In this document: positions 21,001-29,799 of the stretch, one piece after another | Layout of the letters: each line of letters begins with the position of its first letter | How positions within the stretch are numbered: the stretch's first letter is position 1 | NCBI RefSeq assembly: GCF_900114775.1 | Contig: NZ_FOUE01000004.1 | Span: 372,001 to 436,000 of the forward strand | Length of the DNA: 64,000 nucleotides | DNA from: Marinobacter zhejiangensis | GTDB taxonomy: Bacteria; Pseudomonadota; Gammaproteobacteria; Pseudomonadales; Oleiphilaceae | Direction of reading: 5' to 3' | Notes under the pieces: generated by a model | What the model was told of the DNA's origin: nothing | Databases searched by the model: none | What the model saw: only the letters and a program-made list of their open reading frames with translations | Translations under genes and position numbers: made by a program

Positions 21001-21741
21001 ACCGACAGAGAGCGGTCGCGCGTGGGATACCGAGTTCCAGAACGCTTCGGTGGTCTGACCCGAAAGGGTCCGGCCAGAGGCGTCGGTGATGGTCCCGGAA
21101 ATCATGATCGGCAGGGTAATGCCACTGTCTTCGAAATATTGCTGGGTGGCATAGATCGCCGCCTTGGCATTCAGCGTATCGAAGACGGTTTCAATCAGGA
21201 TGAGGTCAGATCCACCTTCAACCAGCCCGGATACGGCCTCGTAGTAATTGTCGACAAGGGTCTGGAAGTCGACATTTCGATACCCCGGGTTGTTAACGTC
21301 AGGAGAAATAGACGCCGTTCGTGATGTAGGGCCCACAGCTCCGGCCACAAAGCGGGGCTTCTGCGGGTCACGGGCGGTGACTTCGTCCGCGATCTTTCGG
21401 GCCAGCCGGGCTGATTCGACGTTCAGCTCCCTAGCGATACTTTCAAGCCCATAATCCGCCTGGGAAAGCCGGGTGGAGTTGAACGTATTGGTCTCAATAA
21501 TGTCTGCGCCGGCCAGCAGGTAGTCTTCATGAATCCGCATCAGCAGGTCTGGCTGGCTCAGGCAGAGAAGGTCGTTGTTACCTTTGACCTCGCGATCGTA
21601 GTCGGCAAAGCGGTCACCACGAAACGCCGCCTCGTCCAGCTTTTCGTTCTGGATCATGGTGCCCATACCTCCATCAAGGACGACGATGCGTTCTTTCAGG
21701 ATTTCTTGAAGGGAGTGCAGGCGTTGCTCTCGGTCGTTCAT
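18043..21741 (-). CDS. metH: Cobalamin-dependent methionine synthase
   Basis: Transfers a methyl group from methyltetrahydrofolate to homocysteine through cobalamin; 1232 residues, the family's full length. All four modules are visible in order: the homocysteine domain with its zinc ligands (GLNCALGA and [13 protein letters not shown]), the pterin-binding domain ([15 protein letters not shown]), the B12 domain with [11 protein letters not shown] (the cobalt-binding His, near residue 760), and the AdoMet reactivation domain at the C-terminus (RIRP-like [18 protein letters not shown]). It is a single-gene unit, divergent from nfuA. No cobalamin or SAM riboswitch is evident in the 220-base upstream gap. 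Confidence 0.97.
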   Translation of the reverse strand: MNDREQRLHSLQEILKERIVVLDGGMGTMIQNEKLDEAAFRGDRFADYDREVKGNNDLLCLSQPDLLMRIHEDYLLAGADIIETNTFNSTRLSQADYGLESIARELNVESARLARKIADEVTARDPQKPRFVAGAVGPTSRTASISPDVNNPGYRNVDFQTLVDNYYEAVSGLVEGGSDLILIETVFDTLNAKAAIYATQQYFEDSGITLPIMISGTITDASGRTLSGQTTEAFWNSVSHARPLSVGLNCALGADALRPYVEELSNKATTFVSAHPNAGLPNEFGEYDQTPEEMAAIIEGFARDGFLNIIGGCCGSRPDHIAAIAKTVAKYPPRKIPERPAALRLSGLEPFTGDKNTLFINVGERTNVTGSKRFLRLIKDEQYEEALSVARDQVENGAQIIDINMDEGMLDSRDVMVTFLNLVASEPDISRVPIMIDSSKWDVIEAGLRCIQGKAVVNSISLKEGEEEFINRARDCMRYGAAVVVMAFDETGQADTYQRKTEICKRSYDVLTGIGFDPADIIFDPNIFAIATGIEEHNNYAVDFIEATRWIRENLPHASVSGGVSNVSFSFRGNDPVREAIHSVFLYHAIKAGMNMGIVNPGQLVIYDEIEPELKERVEDVVLNRRDDATDRLLEIAEQYRGKAGKTEVEDLAWREWPVEKRLEHALVKGITTYIVEDTEACRQNASHPIHVIEGPLMDGMNVVGDLFGDGKMFLPQVVKSARVMKQAVAHLIPFIEAEKTEGQKAKGKILMATVKGDVHDIGKNIVGVVLQCNNYEVIDLGVMVPCDKILETARTEDVDIIGLSGLITPSLDEMVHVASEMQRLDFQIPLMIGGATTSKAHTAVKIEPKYKNDIALYVADASRCVNVASQLLSQSQKQDFVEAARQEYDEIRERRKNRGERVKLVSLEEARSRAPQLDFSGYQPRKPAFTGVRAFDAYDLNELVDYIDWTPFFISWDMAGKYPKIFDDPKRGEAARTLYDDAQKILRRMIDEKRVTARAVIGFWPANRRGDDLVLYTDETRSEELATLHHLRQQDEKASGQAMAALSDFVMPEDAGATDYVGGFAVTTGIGAEEFAEEFKQANDDYNAIMVKALADRLAEAFAERMHERVRKEFWGYASDETLDNEALIREQYSGIRPAPGYPACPDHTEKASLFSLLDATSNAGIELTEHFAMFPAAAVSGWYFGHPDSKYFAVGRIGRDQVEDYAKRKGISQAEAERWLAPSLAYDPAE

Positions 21742-21874
21742 AGTGACTGCTTCCGGGTGCTATCAGTAGTAGGTGACAATCAGAGTCGTAATATAAAATT
21801 GGCGCAGGATCATAGCAAAATTGCACAATGTCGTCCTGAGACAAATTTCAATAGTTGATCATCATACAGCGTTA

Positions 21875-21908
21875 GAAAAAAGACTGAGTGTTTTACTTGG
21901 TCTTTTTT
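21875..21908. terminator. Terminator-like hairpin in the metH-nfuA divergent region
   Basis: AAAAAAGACTGAGT and ACTTGGTCTTTTTT pair over 14 positions (two G-U) around a GTTTT loop, with T runs on both strands. It sits between two divergent genes, where no terminator is expected. It could insulate the two promoters, attenuate a leader, or end an unannotated short RNA. Confidence 0.55.
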
Positions 21909-21961
21909 GTCCCGACGATCTCCATTAAAATAGAGCCACACTCGTTAAACAGGTTTGAAAA

Positions 21962-22549
21962 ATGGCACTGGTAACTGTGACAGATCCCGCGCGGGACTAC
22001 CTTGCGCAACTTATCGAAAAGCAGGATGTCGAGGGCATGGGTGTACGGGTATTTGTAACCCAGCCAGGCACCAAGCATGCGGAAACCTGCCTTGCTTACT
22101 GTCCGCCAAATGAGATTGTGCCAACCGACGAAAAAATCGACCTCGAAAAGTTCGTTCTGTATCTGGACCACGCCTCGGTGCCGTTTCTTGAAGACGCCTA
22201 CGTCGACTACTCCAAAGATCAGATGGGGGGGCAGCTGACCATAAAAGCGCCTAATGCAAAAGTCCCCAATGTCGACGAGAACGCGCCGCTGACGGATCGA
22301 ATCAATTACGTACTGGCATCGGAAATCAATCCAGGCCTTGCCTCCCATGGCGGTGAGGTGTCGCTGGTTGAGGTGATTGAAGGCGGAATTGCGGTACTTC
22401 GGTTTGGCGGTGGCTGCCAGGGCTGTAGCGCTGTGAGCCTGACCCTGAAGCAGGGCGTGGAAACCACGCTTGTAGAGCGCGTTCCGGAAATCACCGGTGT
22501 CCGTGATGTGACCGACCATTCGGTTAAAGAGAACGCCTACTACCAGTGA
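21962..22549 (+). CDS. nfuA: Fe-S biogenesis protein NfuA
   Basis: A [4Fe-4S] carrier that delivers clusters to apo-enzymes, 195 residues. The N-terminal degenerate A-type domain (about residues 1-100, lacking the three A-type cysteines pattern) is followed by the Nfu domain, with the cluster-binding CxxC in [19 protein letters not shown] (about residue 155). A candidate -10 (TAAAAT, 21926-21931) lies just upstream. A terminator follows the stop. Confidence 0.95.
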   Translation: MALVTVTDPARDYLAQLIEKQDVEGMGVRVFVTQPGTKHAETCLAYCPPNEIVPTDEKIDLEKFVLYLDHASVPFLEDAYVDYSKDQMGGQLTIKAPNAKVPNVDENAPLTDRINYVLASEINPGLASHGGEVSLVEVIEGGIAVLRFGGGCQGCSAVSLTLKQGVETTLVERVPEITGVRDVTDHSVKENAYYQ

Positions 22550-22582
22550 AGCGCTGCCAAGCGCCCACCTGCTCGAACCACT

Positions 22583-22611
22583 AAGACCAGCCTCCGGGCT
22601 GGTCTTTTTTT
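22583..22611 (+). terminator. Rho-independent terminator after nfuA
   Basis: Stem AAGACCAGCC / GGCTGGTCTT with a TCCG-like loop and a run of seven T, 34 bases after the nfuA stop. Confidence 0.9.
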
Positions 22612-22776
22612 GCAGCTTTCTTGTCCCCTTTGGCATGGCGGCACGGCCAATGCCGGTAGCGACCACATCCTTCATCATTCTGTAAATAATTAATAAATCG
22701 GGCCGGGTCCCGGTTCATTCACAGAATGCAGTTCTAACCCGCGCTATGCGCTTACATACTTTATCTGGGGTTCGTT

Positions 22777-23973
22777 TTGGTCGACGTCGCACTTTGGTCC
22801 GTGCCGTTAATGGCAGCAGTGGTCGGTTGGATTACGAACTGGCTGGCGATTCAGATGTCATTCTATCCCGTCCAGTTTATCGGTATTGGGGGCATTGGCT
22901 GGCAAGGCGTTATTCCCCGCAAAGCCGAAAAAATGGCGCATATCTGCATCGACCGAACCCTCCAGCAATTTGGAGACCTTAACGAGGTCTACCGCAAGCT
23001 TGAGCCCCAGCGCATCGTTGAGCAAATTCTATCCCAGGTTACCCCACGGCTTGACGAGTACATCGACGAAGTCATGTACGAAATTCAGCCGGTACTGTGG
23101 GACAACATGCCACTATTCCTGCGCAAGCGCATTTATGACTGGGCGAGGGAGCAGCTACCTTCGCGGATCGAGTCGCTGGTTGAGGATTTTGGTGACGATC
23201 TGAACGACCTGGTTGACCTGAAAGCCCTGCTTAGCCGCGAGCTTGCCCGCCATCCGGACCTGATGAACCGGATTTTCAAGGAGGCCGGCGAAGTTGAGCT
23301 CAACTCAGTCATCAACAAAGGGGCGATCATCGGCGGAATTCTCGGGGCGATCCTGGCCCCAATCTGGGTTAGGTACCCGGAGCCCTGGGTGTTGCCTCTG
23401 GGCGGCTTTGTTGTTGGCTTCATCACCAACTGGCTGGCCATCAACCTGATTTTCAGCCCCTTGAAGCCAAAACGGGTGTTGTTCTGGAAAGTACAGGGCC
23501 TGTTCCTCCGCCGCCAGCCTGAAATCAGCGACATCTGGTCCAGATTGGTTGCCGAAGAGCTGATCACCGTAGAGAAAGTCGCAGATGCCATGCTTCACGG
23601 CGAGCACGGCGACCGGACACGGGCAATTATCCAGAAGCACCTCCGGCCTTTGCTGGACAATACGGTAGTGATGAAACTCACCACCCAGGTCGCAATCGGG
23701 ATGACAGGTTACACAGACCTGAAAAAGGCCATGAATGAGAAGGCCGTACTTGCTACCCGCGACGTATTTTGTGACCCCTCGTTTAACCGGGATCGGGCCC
23801 CTGTGGTTGCCGGTGTTCTGTCAGAGCAGATGAAAGGCCTTGGGCCAGCGGAATTCCAGGATATATTGCGACCGGCCTTCCGGGAAGAAGAGTTGCAGTT
23901 AATGGTTGTTGGCGGACTGCTGGGGGCTTTAGCGGGAGCTGTGCAACTGGCGGTCTTCATGTTTGCGCTTTAA
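22777..23973 (+). CDS. DUF445 membrane protein
   Basis: 398 residues. DUF445 features: two related GWITNWLAIQMSFYP / GFITNWLAINLIFSP motifs (near residues 18 and 215), each inside a hydrophobic segment, and a C-terminal hydrophobic helix (LMVVGGLLGALAGAVQLAVFMFA). Function is not known for this family. The start is taken as TTG 22777 because no in-frame ATG precedes the first transmembrane segment, and GGGG lies just upstream; this start is not certain. Confidence 0.8.
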   Translation: MVDVALWSVPLMAAVVGWITNWLAIQMSFYPVQFIGIGGIGWQGVIPRKAEKMAHICIDRTLQQFGDLNEVYRKLEPQRIVEQILSQVTPRLDEYIDEVMYEIQPVLWDNMPLFLRKRIYDWAREQLPSRIESLVEDFGDDLNDLVDLKALLSRELARHPDLMNRIFKEAGEVELNSVINKGAIIGGILGAILAPIWVRYPEPWVLPLGGFVVGFITNWLAINLIFSPLKPKRVLFWKVQGLFLRRQPEISDIWSRLVAEELITVEKVADAMLHGEHGDRTRAIIQKHLRPLLDNTVVMKLTTQVAIGMTGYTDLKKAMNEKAVLATRDVFCDPSFNRDRAPVVAGVLSEQMKGLGPAEFQDILRPAFREEELQLMVVGGLLGALAGAVQLAVFMFAL

Positions 23974-24014
23974 CACAGCCAACGCCTGACCCGAATCAAC
24001 ACACGGAGATCACT

Positions 24015-24368
24015 ATGGATTTTTGGCTGTTAATACTGGCAAACATTGTCGCAACCTCTATTGTTATAACGTCTATTTTAACAATTGGTTATATTTACTT
24101 TTTAAAGCCATATCTGAACTCAAAAGTGGAGCAACTTCTGCAGGCAGCTGACGGAGTTGAGGAAAGAGTGGCTGCGGGCGTCAAGCGCGGGGTGAGCGAA
24201 TCGCTCAAGGAAATCCCCGAAGCCGCAGCCAAAGACTCGACGAGACAGTTCTTACGATTTGGATCCGAGCTGTTTGAAAATGGGCTGAGCAGCTTTCTCG
24301 GCAGCGTTGACGACTTGGCAAGGAAAGATTCCACCAGGCGGAACGCCCCAGGTAGCGACACCGCCTGA
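24015..24368 (+). CDS. Small membrane-anchored protein of unknown function
   Basis: 117 residues: an N-terminal transmembrane helix (about residues 3-30), then a long charged amphipathic helix (VEQLLQAADGVEERVAAGVKRGVSESLKEI) and a Ser/Arg-rich tail. ATG 24015 follows CGGAGATCACT, a good ribosome site. It is 41 bases after the DUF445 gene on the same strand, so the two are probably co-transcribed. No family recognised. Confidence 0.7.
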   Translation: MDFWLLILANIVATSIVITSILTIGYIYFLKPYLNSKVEQLLQAADGVEERVAAGVKRGVSESLKEIPEAAAKDSTRQFLRFGSELFENGLSSFLGSVDDLARKDSTRRNAPGSDTA

Positions 24369-24379
24369 AGCCCCACAAC

Positions 24380-25420
24380 TTAAAACCGACCTCTATCCCT
24401 TTGGCTCCACAAATCCTGGGCCTGCGACATTGCTTCTGACTGAGACATGGCGCAGCCAGACTCAAGTAGCGCAAAGGCCGCGGTTGATATGACTGCAGCC
24501 TCGCCGTAACTATCTTCGACCTCGCCCCGCCAAAGGCGTCGCATAGACTCTGGACTAATGTCTTTGGGTTTGACATGGCGTCGATCAAAGAGTGGGGGCC
24601 ACTCCTCTTCACTCAAGGCTTGTTCGCCTGAGGACGCAATGCGCGCACGGAAGACCTTCAGTGCGTTATCCGGATTTCGTTCGATCTCTCCGCCTTCGCC
24701 CCTAATGACCGCAACACGGGGGTAGCCCAGCAACAATCCAGCCTCTTGGTGCATGCCGGCATAGGGCGGATGAAAAATCCCTTGCAGCACAGTAGGCGCG
24801 CTCAGGGGGTTGATCAATCTGGCCAGGGAGTGGACCGGTGACCTGAGCCCCATAACCGGTCGCAGGTCGATCATGTTCGCCAGGTTTTCAGCAAAGCACC
24901 TTAATGGCAGGTAACTAAATCCCTGGCTATCTAGCTGGTCGCTCACCTCTGACCAGTGCCGGGCAGGCGCAAAACCGAACTCTTCCAGTGCCTCGCTCAA
25001 ATAGATGCGCTCAGGGGTATGCCCCTCCGCGCCATGAATGAACACCCGCAAGCCGTGATCGGCAAGGAGGAGGATTGAAAACAGGAACCAGGGGGCATGG
25101 CGACGCTTGCCCGCGTAGGAAGACCAGTCAATATCCACCTCAAGCCCTGCCGGCGCCTGGGACTGCTCACGGACTGCCTGGACGAAACCAGCAAGTTCTT
25201 CCGGCGTCTCTTCTTTAACCCGAAGCAGCATGAGGAAAGCGCCAAGCTGGACATCCTCAACCTCGCCCCGGAGTATCATTGCCATTGCGTGCCGGGCTTC
25301 CTCAAAGTTCAGCGAACGAGACCCGCGCTTTCCCTTACCAAGAATTCTTACGTAGGGCGCAAACGGATGTTCGCCTTCCTTTGGGGCTGGCAGGAGAGTG
25401 GCGTCATTATCGGCGGTCAT
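24380..25420 (-). CDS. ybiB: YbiB/TrpD2-like glycosyltransferase-fold protein
   Basis: 346 residues with the anthranilate phosphoribosyltransferase-like (NP-III) fold. The N-terminal helical domain carries LNFEEARHAMAMILRGEVEDVQLGAFLMLLRVKEETPEEL, and the alpha/beta domain carries HGAEGHT and MGLRSPVHSLARLINPL. E. coli YbiB (TrpD2) binds DNA and has no shown transferase activity, so the protein should not be called TrpD. It follows tusE by 21 bases on the same strand and probably shares its transcript. Confidence 0.8.
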   Translation of the reverse strand: MTADNDATLLPAPKEGEHPFAPYVRILGKGKRGSRSLNFEEARHAMAMILRGEVEDVQLGAFLMLLRVKEETPEELAGFVQAVREQSQAPAGLEVDIDWSSYAGKRRHAPWFLFSILLLADHGLRVFIHGAEGHTPERIYLSEALEEFGFAPARHWSEVSDQLDSQGFSYLPLRCFAENLANMIDLRPVMGLRSPVHSLARLINPLSAPTVLQGIFHPPYAGMHQEAGLLLGYPRVAVIRGEGGEIERNPDNALKVFRARIASSGEQALSEEEWPPLFDRRHVKPKDISPESMRRLWRGEVEDSYGEAAVISTAAFALLESGCAMSQSEAMSQAQDLWSQRDRGRF

Positions 25421-25441
25421 GATGGTTCTATCTCTTCTGGA

Positions 25442-25768
25442 TCAAAGGCAGTTAGTGGGCCGGGGTAGCCCGGCAATCCGACAAGCCGTCTTCGCAGGCG
25501 TACCAGGAAACAACTGCATCAGGTAAATGCTGTTCCCTTTTTCCTCGCCCATGGCGTCTTTCACGGCCTTAACGAACAAGCGATTCGATGGCGGCGACAT
25601 GTCGTATTCGTGATAAAAGTCCCGCAGGAAATTGATAATCTCCCAGTGCTCCGGAACAAGCTCAATGGCGTCCTCCTGAGCAATCAGCACGGCGACATCG
25701 GGCGACCAGGAGGCAACGTCTTCAAGAAACCCCTCGTTATTGCGAGCTGGTAAAGTCATAGTGGTCAC
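25442..25768 (-). CDS. tusE: Sulfur-relay protein TusE (DsrC family)
   Basis: The last persulfide carrier before MnmA in 2-thiouridine synthesis at tRNA position 34; 108 residues. The C-terminus TACRIAGLPRPTNCL carries the penultimate reactive Cys and also a second Cys ten residues before it. E. coli TusE has Thr at the second position, so here the DsrC-like pair is complete. HWEIINFLRDFYHEYDMSP is the family core. It overlaps tusB by 4 bases. Confidence 0.93.
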   Translation of the reverse strand: MTTMTLPARNNEGFLEDVASWSPDVAVLIAQEDAIELVPEHWEIINFLRDFYHEYDMSPPSNRLFVKAVKDAMGEEKGNSIYLMQLFPGTPAKTACRIAGLPRPTNCL

Positions 25769-26040
25769 CAGCAGATCACCCGATCGGCTTCGACCGTCAG
25801 TTTCACCATCCCGTTATAGTCAATCGAGACAACACTCGCTCCGCTTGTTAGCCCGCGAGCCTTAAGATCTGCTTCCAGCGCAAAGCAGTGGGTGGGAAGC
25901 TCAAGGGAAGCCACCCCTGCAGCAATAACCGCATTTTCCGTGAGCAGCAACTGGTCATCGCGATCAAACGCCGCGAGACAGCGACCAAACCGAGCCTGCT
26001 CGGGAGACTTATTGACAATATGCAAGGTCTTCATAGGCAC
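25765..26040 (-). CDS. tusB: Sulfur-relay subunit TusB
   Basis: 91 residues, the small DsrH-like subunit of the TusBCD hexamer that receives sulfur from TusA. It begins MPMKTLHIVNKSPEQ, or MKTLHIVNKSP if the third codon is used. Overlaps of 10 bases with tusC and 4 with tusE show tight coupling. No catalytic Cys is expected in this subunit. Confidence 0.88.
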   Translation of the reverse strand: MPMKTLHIVNKSPEQARFGRCLAAFDRDDQLLLTENAVIAAGVASLELPTHCFALEADLKARGLTSGASVVSIDYNGMVKLTVEADRVICW

Positions 26041-26378
26041 ACCACATTCAGGTAATTGGCCACGAGCTCCGGTGAATACTCTACGGCGACCGCCCCCTCA
26101 ACAAGCTCGTCCAGGGTGAGGGCATTGGCCTCCAGAGAAAGCCGGTCAGCCAGAATTTCCTCTATCCCAAAGATAGTGGCGGCCGATACGTTCCGCTCAA
26201 CCGCCTTTTGGCTAATGCCGGCAGGGTCTTGCCCCTTGCGCAACCAATTTACACCCGCACCGGTGAACAGCAATGACGCGGGCTGATCAAAAGCTGCCAG
26301 TGACAGCGCCATATCCAGCGACTCCCGGCCGCGCCAGCTGCCATAGGGGGACTGATCAATTACAACGAGTACAGTCAC
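26031..26378 (-). CDS. tusC: Sulfur-relay subunit TusC
   Basis: 115 residues, DsrF-like. The motif VVIDQSPYGSWRGRESLDMALSLAAFDQPASLLFTGAGV is typical for the N-terminus of TusC. It forms the TusBCD complex in the cytoplasm. It is 3 bases after tusD and overlaps tusB by 10 bases. Confidence 0.9.
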   Translation of the reverse strand: MTVLVVIDQSPYGSWRGRESLDMALSLAAFDQPASLLFTGAGVNWLRKGQDPAGISQKAVERNVSAATIFGIEEILADRLSLEANALTLDELVEGAVAVEYSPELVANYLNVVCL

Positions 26379-26381
26379 CGC

Positions 26382-26798
26382 TCAGTGCTCTCCGTGAAAA
26401 TAAAGGGTTTTCGAGGTGCTGGCGATGCTTTCGACCCATTCACCCAATCCCAGTAATTGATAGGGCGTGACAAGATTAGCTGCACTGCGTTCATAGCGTT
26501 GCTGCTCTTCAGAATTCAACACTCCCCGGCGAAGGGCAGAGGCAATACAGGCAACACCGGGGATGCCGTGCTCGATGAGGAATTCAGCCCACGCTAGACT
26601 CCAGTTGGTTTCGTCACTTGGAGGGGTGCTCAGCGCGGAAGCCAGGTGCACGCCATCGCCATACAGGAAGACCCTGTCGATACTGTGGCCCTCGGCGATG
26701 ACAGCCTGTGCAAAGCTCAGTGCGGTCTGGGGTGCCTGACTGGAGTAGGGGGCGCCTGTAATAACCAGCGTGAATGCCAGCGATGTCGGGGAAGTCAT
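26382..26798 (-). CDS. tusD: Sulfur-relay subunit TusD
   Basis: 138 residues, the DsrE-like subunit that carries the active persulfide Cys (in GVACIASALRRGVL, about residue 82). It begins with the family pattern TLVITGAPYSSQAPQTALSFAQAVIAEGH. First gene of the tusDCBE run; the yccA terminator lies upstream, so tusD must have its own promoter in the roughly 55 bases between. Confidence 0.92.
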   Translation of the reverse strand: MTSPTSLAFTLVITGAPYSSQAPQTALSFAQAVIAEGHSIDRVFLYGDGVHLASALSTPPSDETNWSLAWAEFLIEHGIPGVACIASALRRGVLNSEEQQRYERSAANLVTPYQLLGLGEWVESIASTSKTLYFHGEH

Positions 26799-26851
26799 GA
26801 ATGTGCGTGCCTGCTTATGATTCGGTACAACCTATTGTAACCCACAAACAA

Positions 26852-26879
26852 AAAGCCCCGGCAACAAGGCCGGGGCTTT
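26852..26879 (-). terminator. Rho-independent terminator after yccA
   Basis: Stem AAAGCCCCGGC / GCCGGGGCTTT with a 6-base loop, followed on the minus strand by a T-rich run. It separates yccA from tusD. Confidence 0.88.
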
Positions 26880-26896
26880 GGGGGCTAGCGCAACAA

Positions 26897-27610
26897 TCAG
26901 TCGTCGCTGAAAGCACCAATCAAGTGCAGCAGGCTGACAAACAGGTTGTAAATGTTCAGGTACAGCGCTGTTGTGGCCATGATGTAGTTGGTTTCGCCGC
27001 CGTTAACGATACGGCTGGTATCAAACAGAATGAAACCGGACATCAGCAGAACAATGGCCGCGCTCATCGCGAGCTGGAACGCACTGACATCAACGCCAAA
27101 CAGGGAGGCAACCAGGCCACCCACCATTGCAAACAGGACAACCATCAGACCCGCAAACAAGAAGCCGCCCATGAAGCTGAAGTCTTTCTCGGTGGTCACC
27201 ACATACGCAAACAGGGAGAAGAATACCAGTGCAGTACCGCCAAGCGCCTGCATTACCATTGCGCCACCGCTAGGCAGAGCGAGGTAGTAGTGAAGCATGG
27301 GCCCAAGAGAGAGTCCCATCAGGCCTGTAAAAGCAAAGACCACACCAATACCGGCGGAACTGTTAGCAGTGCGTGGCAGGACAAACCAGACCAGTACCAG
27401 GGCAGTGATGCTGCAAACGAGGCTGGCGCCACGTCCCAGACCGACACTCATGGATACTGCTGCCATGATGGCACTGAAGGCAAGCGTCATTGCCAGCAGA
27501 CTATAAGTATTCCGCAGTACCTTGGTGGTACTGGCGCTTAAGTCGGTACCGGCATGGGATGCCGAGTACATACCCTGACCATGCTGCGCATTTACATTTC
27601 TGTGTTCCAT
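26897..27610 (-). CDS. yccA: Bax inhibitor-1/YccA family inner-membrane protein
   Basis: 237 residues with seven predicted transmembrane segments. YccA interacts with and modulates the FtsH protease in E. coli. It begins MEHRNVNAQHGQG, with the BI-1 region starting LRNTYSLLAMTLAFSAIMAAVS and the C-terminal conserved stretch FILFDTSRIVNGGETNYIMATTALYLNIYNLF. Two adjacent ATGs exist; 27610 sits 6 bases after GGAG and is preferred over 27613. The next gene is tusD, as in Pseudomonas. Confidence 0.93.
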   Translation of the reverse strand: MEHRNVNAQHGQGMYSASHAGTDLSASTTKVLRNTYSLLAMTLAFSAIMAAVSMSVGLGRGASLVCSITALVLVWFVLPRTANSSAGIGVVFAFTGLMGLSLGPMLHYYLALPSGGAMVMQALGGTALVFFSLFAYVVTTEKDFSFMGGFLFAGLMVVLFAMVGGLVASLFGVDVSAFQLAMSAAIVLLMSGFILFDTSRIVNGGETNYIMATTALYLNIYNLFVSLLHLIGAFSDD

Positions 27611-27753
27611 CATTTACTCCGTCTTGATAACGAATCAGTTTTAAACTACCACCAATAATAGTGTTCTGGTTGTAACTTTCAACGATTTACGACAGCAGAC
27701 TGCCCAAACTATTTCATTAAACGACGGTAATGTTGAGAAAAAATTTCAAGGCG

Positions 27754-27781
27754 TTGACAGAGCAGGGGATTCAGGTATGAT
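27754..27781 (+). promoter_or_regulatory. sigma70 promoter of tRNA-Ser
   Basis: TTGACA (27754-27759), a 16-base spacer, TATGAT (27776-27781). The mature tRNA begins about 40 bases downstream. Confidence 0.75.
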
Positions 27782-27821
27782 GCACACCGCTGTCGCAATG
27801 ACGGCGAACAGAGTGTTACAC

Positions 27822-27912
27822 GGTGGGCTGGCAGAGCGGTTGAATGCACTGGTCTTGAAAACCAGCGAAGGTTAATAGCCTTCCCGGGGTTCGAATCCCT
27901 GGCCCACCGCCA
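27822..27912 (+). tRNA. tRNA-Ser (anticodon UGA)
   Basis: Acceptor stem GGTGGGC/GCCCACC, long class II variable arm, TGA anticodon in the loop between CTGGT and ACCAG, T-loop GGTTCGAATCC, and an encoded CCA end. The strong promoter upstream supports expression. Confidence 0.97.
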
Positions 27913-28005
27913 CTTCTCCTCTTCGCAATTCTCCTTATTTTATCCACCCCCAAGTTGCGCTAGCCTGAAGCTGTTAACTCAGGTTTAATCCGCTTGGAGG
28001 AAGCT

Positions 28006-28218
28006 ATGTCCCGGGATTCAAACAGGAAATACGCCGTTTCGGCTAACCGTACAGAGTCGCGTCACCGCATACGCTACGTTGAAACCGGCGGTGCAGCTGT
28101 TGATGCTGGCGAATGCGCTTTCTGCGAATCAACGCCAGTTCTGACGGATAGCGAGCAGAAAGAGGGGGCCGTCAGCCTCCCCAAGACAGGTCCGTGCCCG
28201 ACGGGTTCCAGCGACTAA
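28006..28218 (+). CDS. Small hypothetical protein (70 residues)
   Basis: A 70-residue soluble protein starting MSRDSNRKYAVSANRTESRHRIR, with one CxxC (ECAFCES). A very good ribosome site (TTGGAGGAAGCT) supports ATG 28006. The 3' end overlaps the convergent pxpC gene by 47 bases, which is unusual. No family recognised. It may be real or a chance frame behind a good ribosome site. Confidence 0.45.
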   Translation: MSRDSNRKYAVSANRTESRHRIRYVETGGAAVDAGECAFCESTPVLTDSEQKEGAVSLPKTGPCPTGSSD

Positions 28219-29125
28219 CCTGGAAGAAACGCTCAAACATCAACCACTCAGACTGCATGGCCTCCAAATCAGTGAGAGCAAAGGCCACTTGCTGCCCCGG
28301 CAAGGCCTGAACCAGGCGACTGCAGTCAAGCGTGCTTACCACACCGATCTTCGGGTAGCCCCCTATTGTTTGCCGGTCGTTAAGCAACACAATGGGGTTG
28401 CCATCCCCCGGCACCTGAATGGAACCCAGCGCAACACCTTCAGAGATAACCCCAGACGGCGGCGACTGCAACGGGGCACCGCTCAATTTGAAGCCCATGC
28501 GATCAGACTGACTGGAAACCGTATAACGCTGACCGAACAAGCGGTGACGATCATCACCTGAAAATTGGTGATACTGGTACCCAGCGATCACCCGACACAA
28601 AACAGGCGACTCATAACGCCGCTGAAAGCGTAACGGGACGACTCGCTGCGGCAATATTCCGGCCGATTTCCCGCCAATCACATCACCAGCCGCAATCGGG
28701 TTCAAGCCGTCGACACCCTCCCGCATAACCACGGATTGGCTGCCAAACACGGTTTCCGACAACACACCACCAGGGATGGCAAGATAGCTAAATCTTCCAT
28801 GCCTGACGGGTGGAATGCGCAAGCGATCCCCACGCGCCAACTCCAGGGTGCGCCAGGTCGGCATAAAGTCCTCATTCAGCTGCACTTCCCATGCAGCCCC
28901 GGTAACAGCAACTGTCACCGGAGCAAGGGCCACTGCCTCAAACCCGCCAAAGGCCAGCTCGAGGCAGGCACTTCCCGGCGCGTTTTCCAGCAACTTGTTG
29001 GCCCACATAAAGGCGTGGCGGTCAGCGGCGCCGCCTTGCGCCAGCCCGTGCCGCTGATAGCCCTGGCGCCCATTGTCCTGCACCGTCGTCAGGGGGCCTG
29101 GGTTTTCGATGCGGAAAAGGCTCAA
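28172..29125 (-). CDS. pxpC: 5-oxoprolinase subunit PxpC (KipA / biotin-dependent carboxylase-like)
   Basis: 317 residues. With PxpA and PxpB it forms the prokaryotic ATP-dependent 5-oxoprolinase that turns pyroglutamate into glutamate. Family landmarks: GPLTTVQDNGRQGYQRHGLAQGGAADRHAFMWANKLL near the N-terminus and GYPKIGVVSTLDCSRLVQALPGQQVAF near the C-terminus. It overlaps pxpB by 4 bases. Confidence 0.92.
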   Translation of the reverse strand: MSLFRIENPGPLTTVQDNGRQGYQRHGLAQGGAADRHAFMWANKLLENAPGSACLELAFGGFEAVALAPVTVAVTGAAWEVQLNEDFMPTWRTLELARGDRLRIPPVRHGRFSYLAIPGGVLSETVFGSQSVVMREGVDGLNPIAAGDVIGGKSAGILPQRVVPLRFQRRYESPVLCRVIAGYQYHQFSGDDRHRLFGQRYTVSSQSDRMGFKLSGAPLQSPPSGVISEGVALGSIQVPGDGNPIVLLNDRQTIGGYPKIGVVSTLDCSRLVQALPGQQVAFALTDLEAMQSEWLMFERFFQVSRWNPSGTDLSWGG

Positions 29126-29799
29126 AGCTCCCCCCCCATGGACAGGTACTCCTTCCGAGAAACAGGAAAGAACCGGACTTGGTCGCCGATACTGAGTCGC
29201 GATAATGAGTGACGATCAAACATGACGGTGGGAGAGCGACCGATCAACTGCCAGCCGCCTGGCGAAGTCCTTGGGTATATGGCGGTTTGCCCGTTGGCAA
29301 TGGCAACACTGCCCGCCGGTACGCTGGCTCTTGGCACGACCTTCCGAGGAGCCTGTATTTGTGGGTCAACCGTCCCCAAGAACCCAAAGCCCGGCAAGAA
29401 CCCCAAGGCGTACACCTGGTAACTGCGCTGGCTGTGCAGCCTGATCACTTCGTCGACGGAGAGCCCCTTCAGTTTGGCGAGCGCCAACAAGTCAGGCCCA
29501 CTCTCTGGGGAATAGTAAACTGGAATTTCGTGGCTATGACCCTCAGAGGAGGGTTGGCGAGTTAACTGAGCCAGGCCACCCACTCCTTGCCGAACAATAC
29601 GTGTCACATCACGGAAATCGCGCTGCAGTGGGTCATAGACCACCAAGAGTGTGGTGTACGATGGGACAAGATCAACCAGCCAGCCCTCACCATTGAGGTC
29701 CAACCATTCACAGAGTGCGACAATTTTCGAGGTCAATGCGGGGTCAATACGATTCCCCAGCGTCACCAGTACGCTATTTTCAGAGACGCAATCAATCAT
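29122..29799 (-). CDS. pxpB: 5-oxoprolinase subunit PxpB (KipI)
   Basis: 225 residues. Family motifs: LPGFGFLGTVDPQIQAPRK and GSVAIANGQTAIYPRTSPGGWQLIGRSP in the C-terminal half. It pairs with PxpC as the Bacillus KipI-KipA proteins do. It overlaps pxpA and pxpC by 4 bases each. The frame could start a few codons inside, but MIDCVSENSVLVTLGNRID fits. Confidence 0.92.
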   Translation of the reverse strand: MIDCVSENSVLVTLGNRIDPALTSKIVALCEWLDLNGEGWLVDLVPSYTTLLVVYDPLQRDFRDVTRIVRQGVGGLAQLTRQPSSEGHSHEIPVYYSPESGPDLLALAKLKGLSVDEVIRLHSQRSYQVYALGFLPGFGFLGTVDPQIQAPRKVVPRASVPAGSVAIANGQTAIYPRTSPGGWQLIGRSPTVMFDRHSLSRLSIGDQVRFFPVSRKEYLSMGGEL

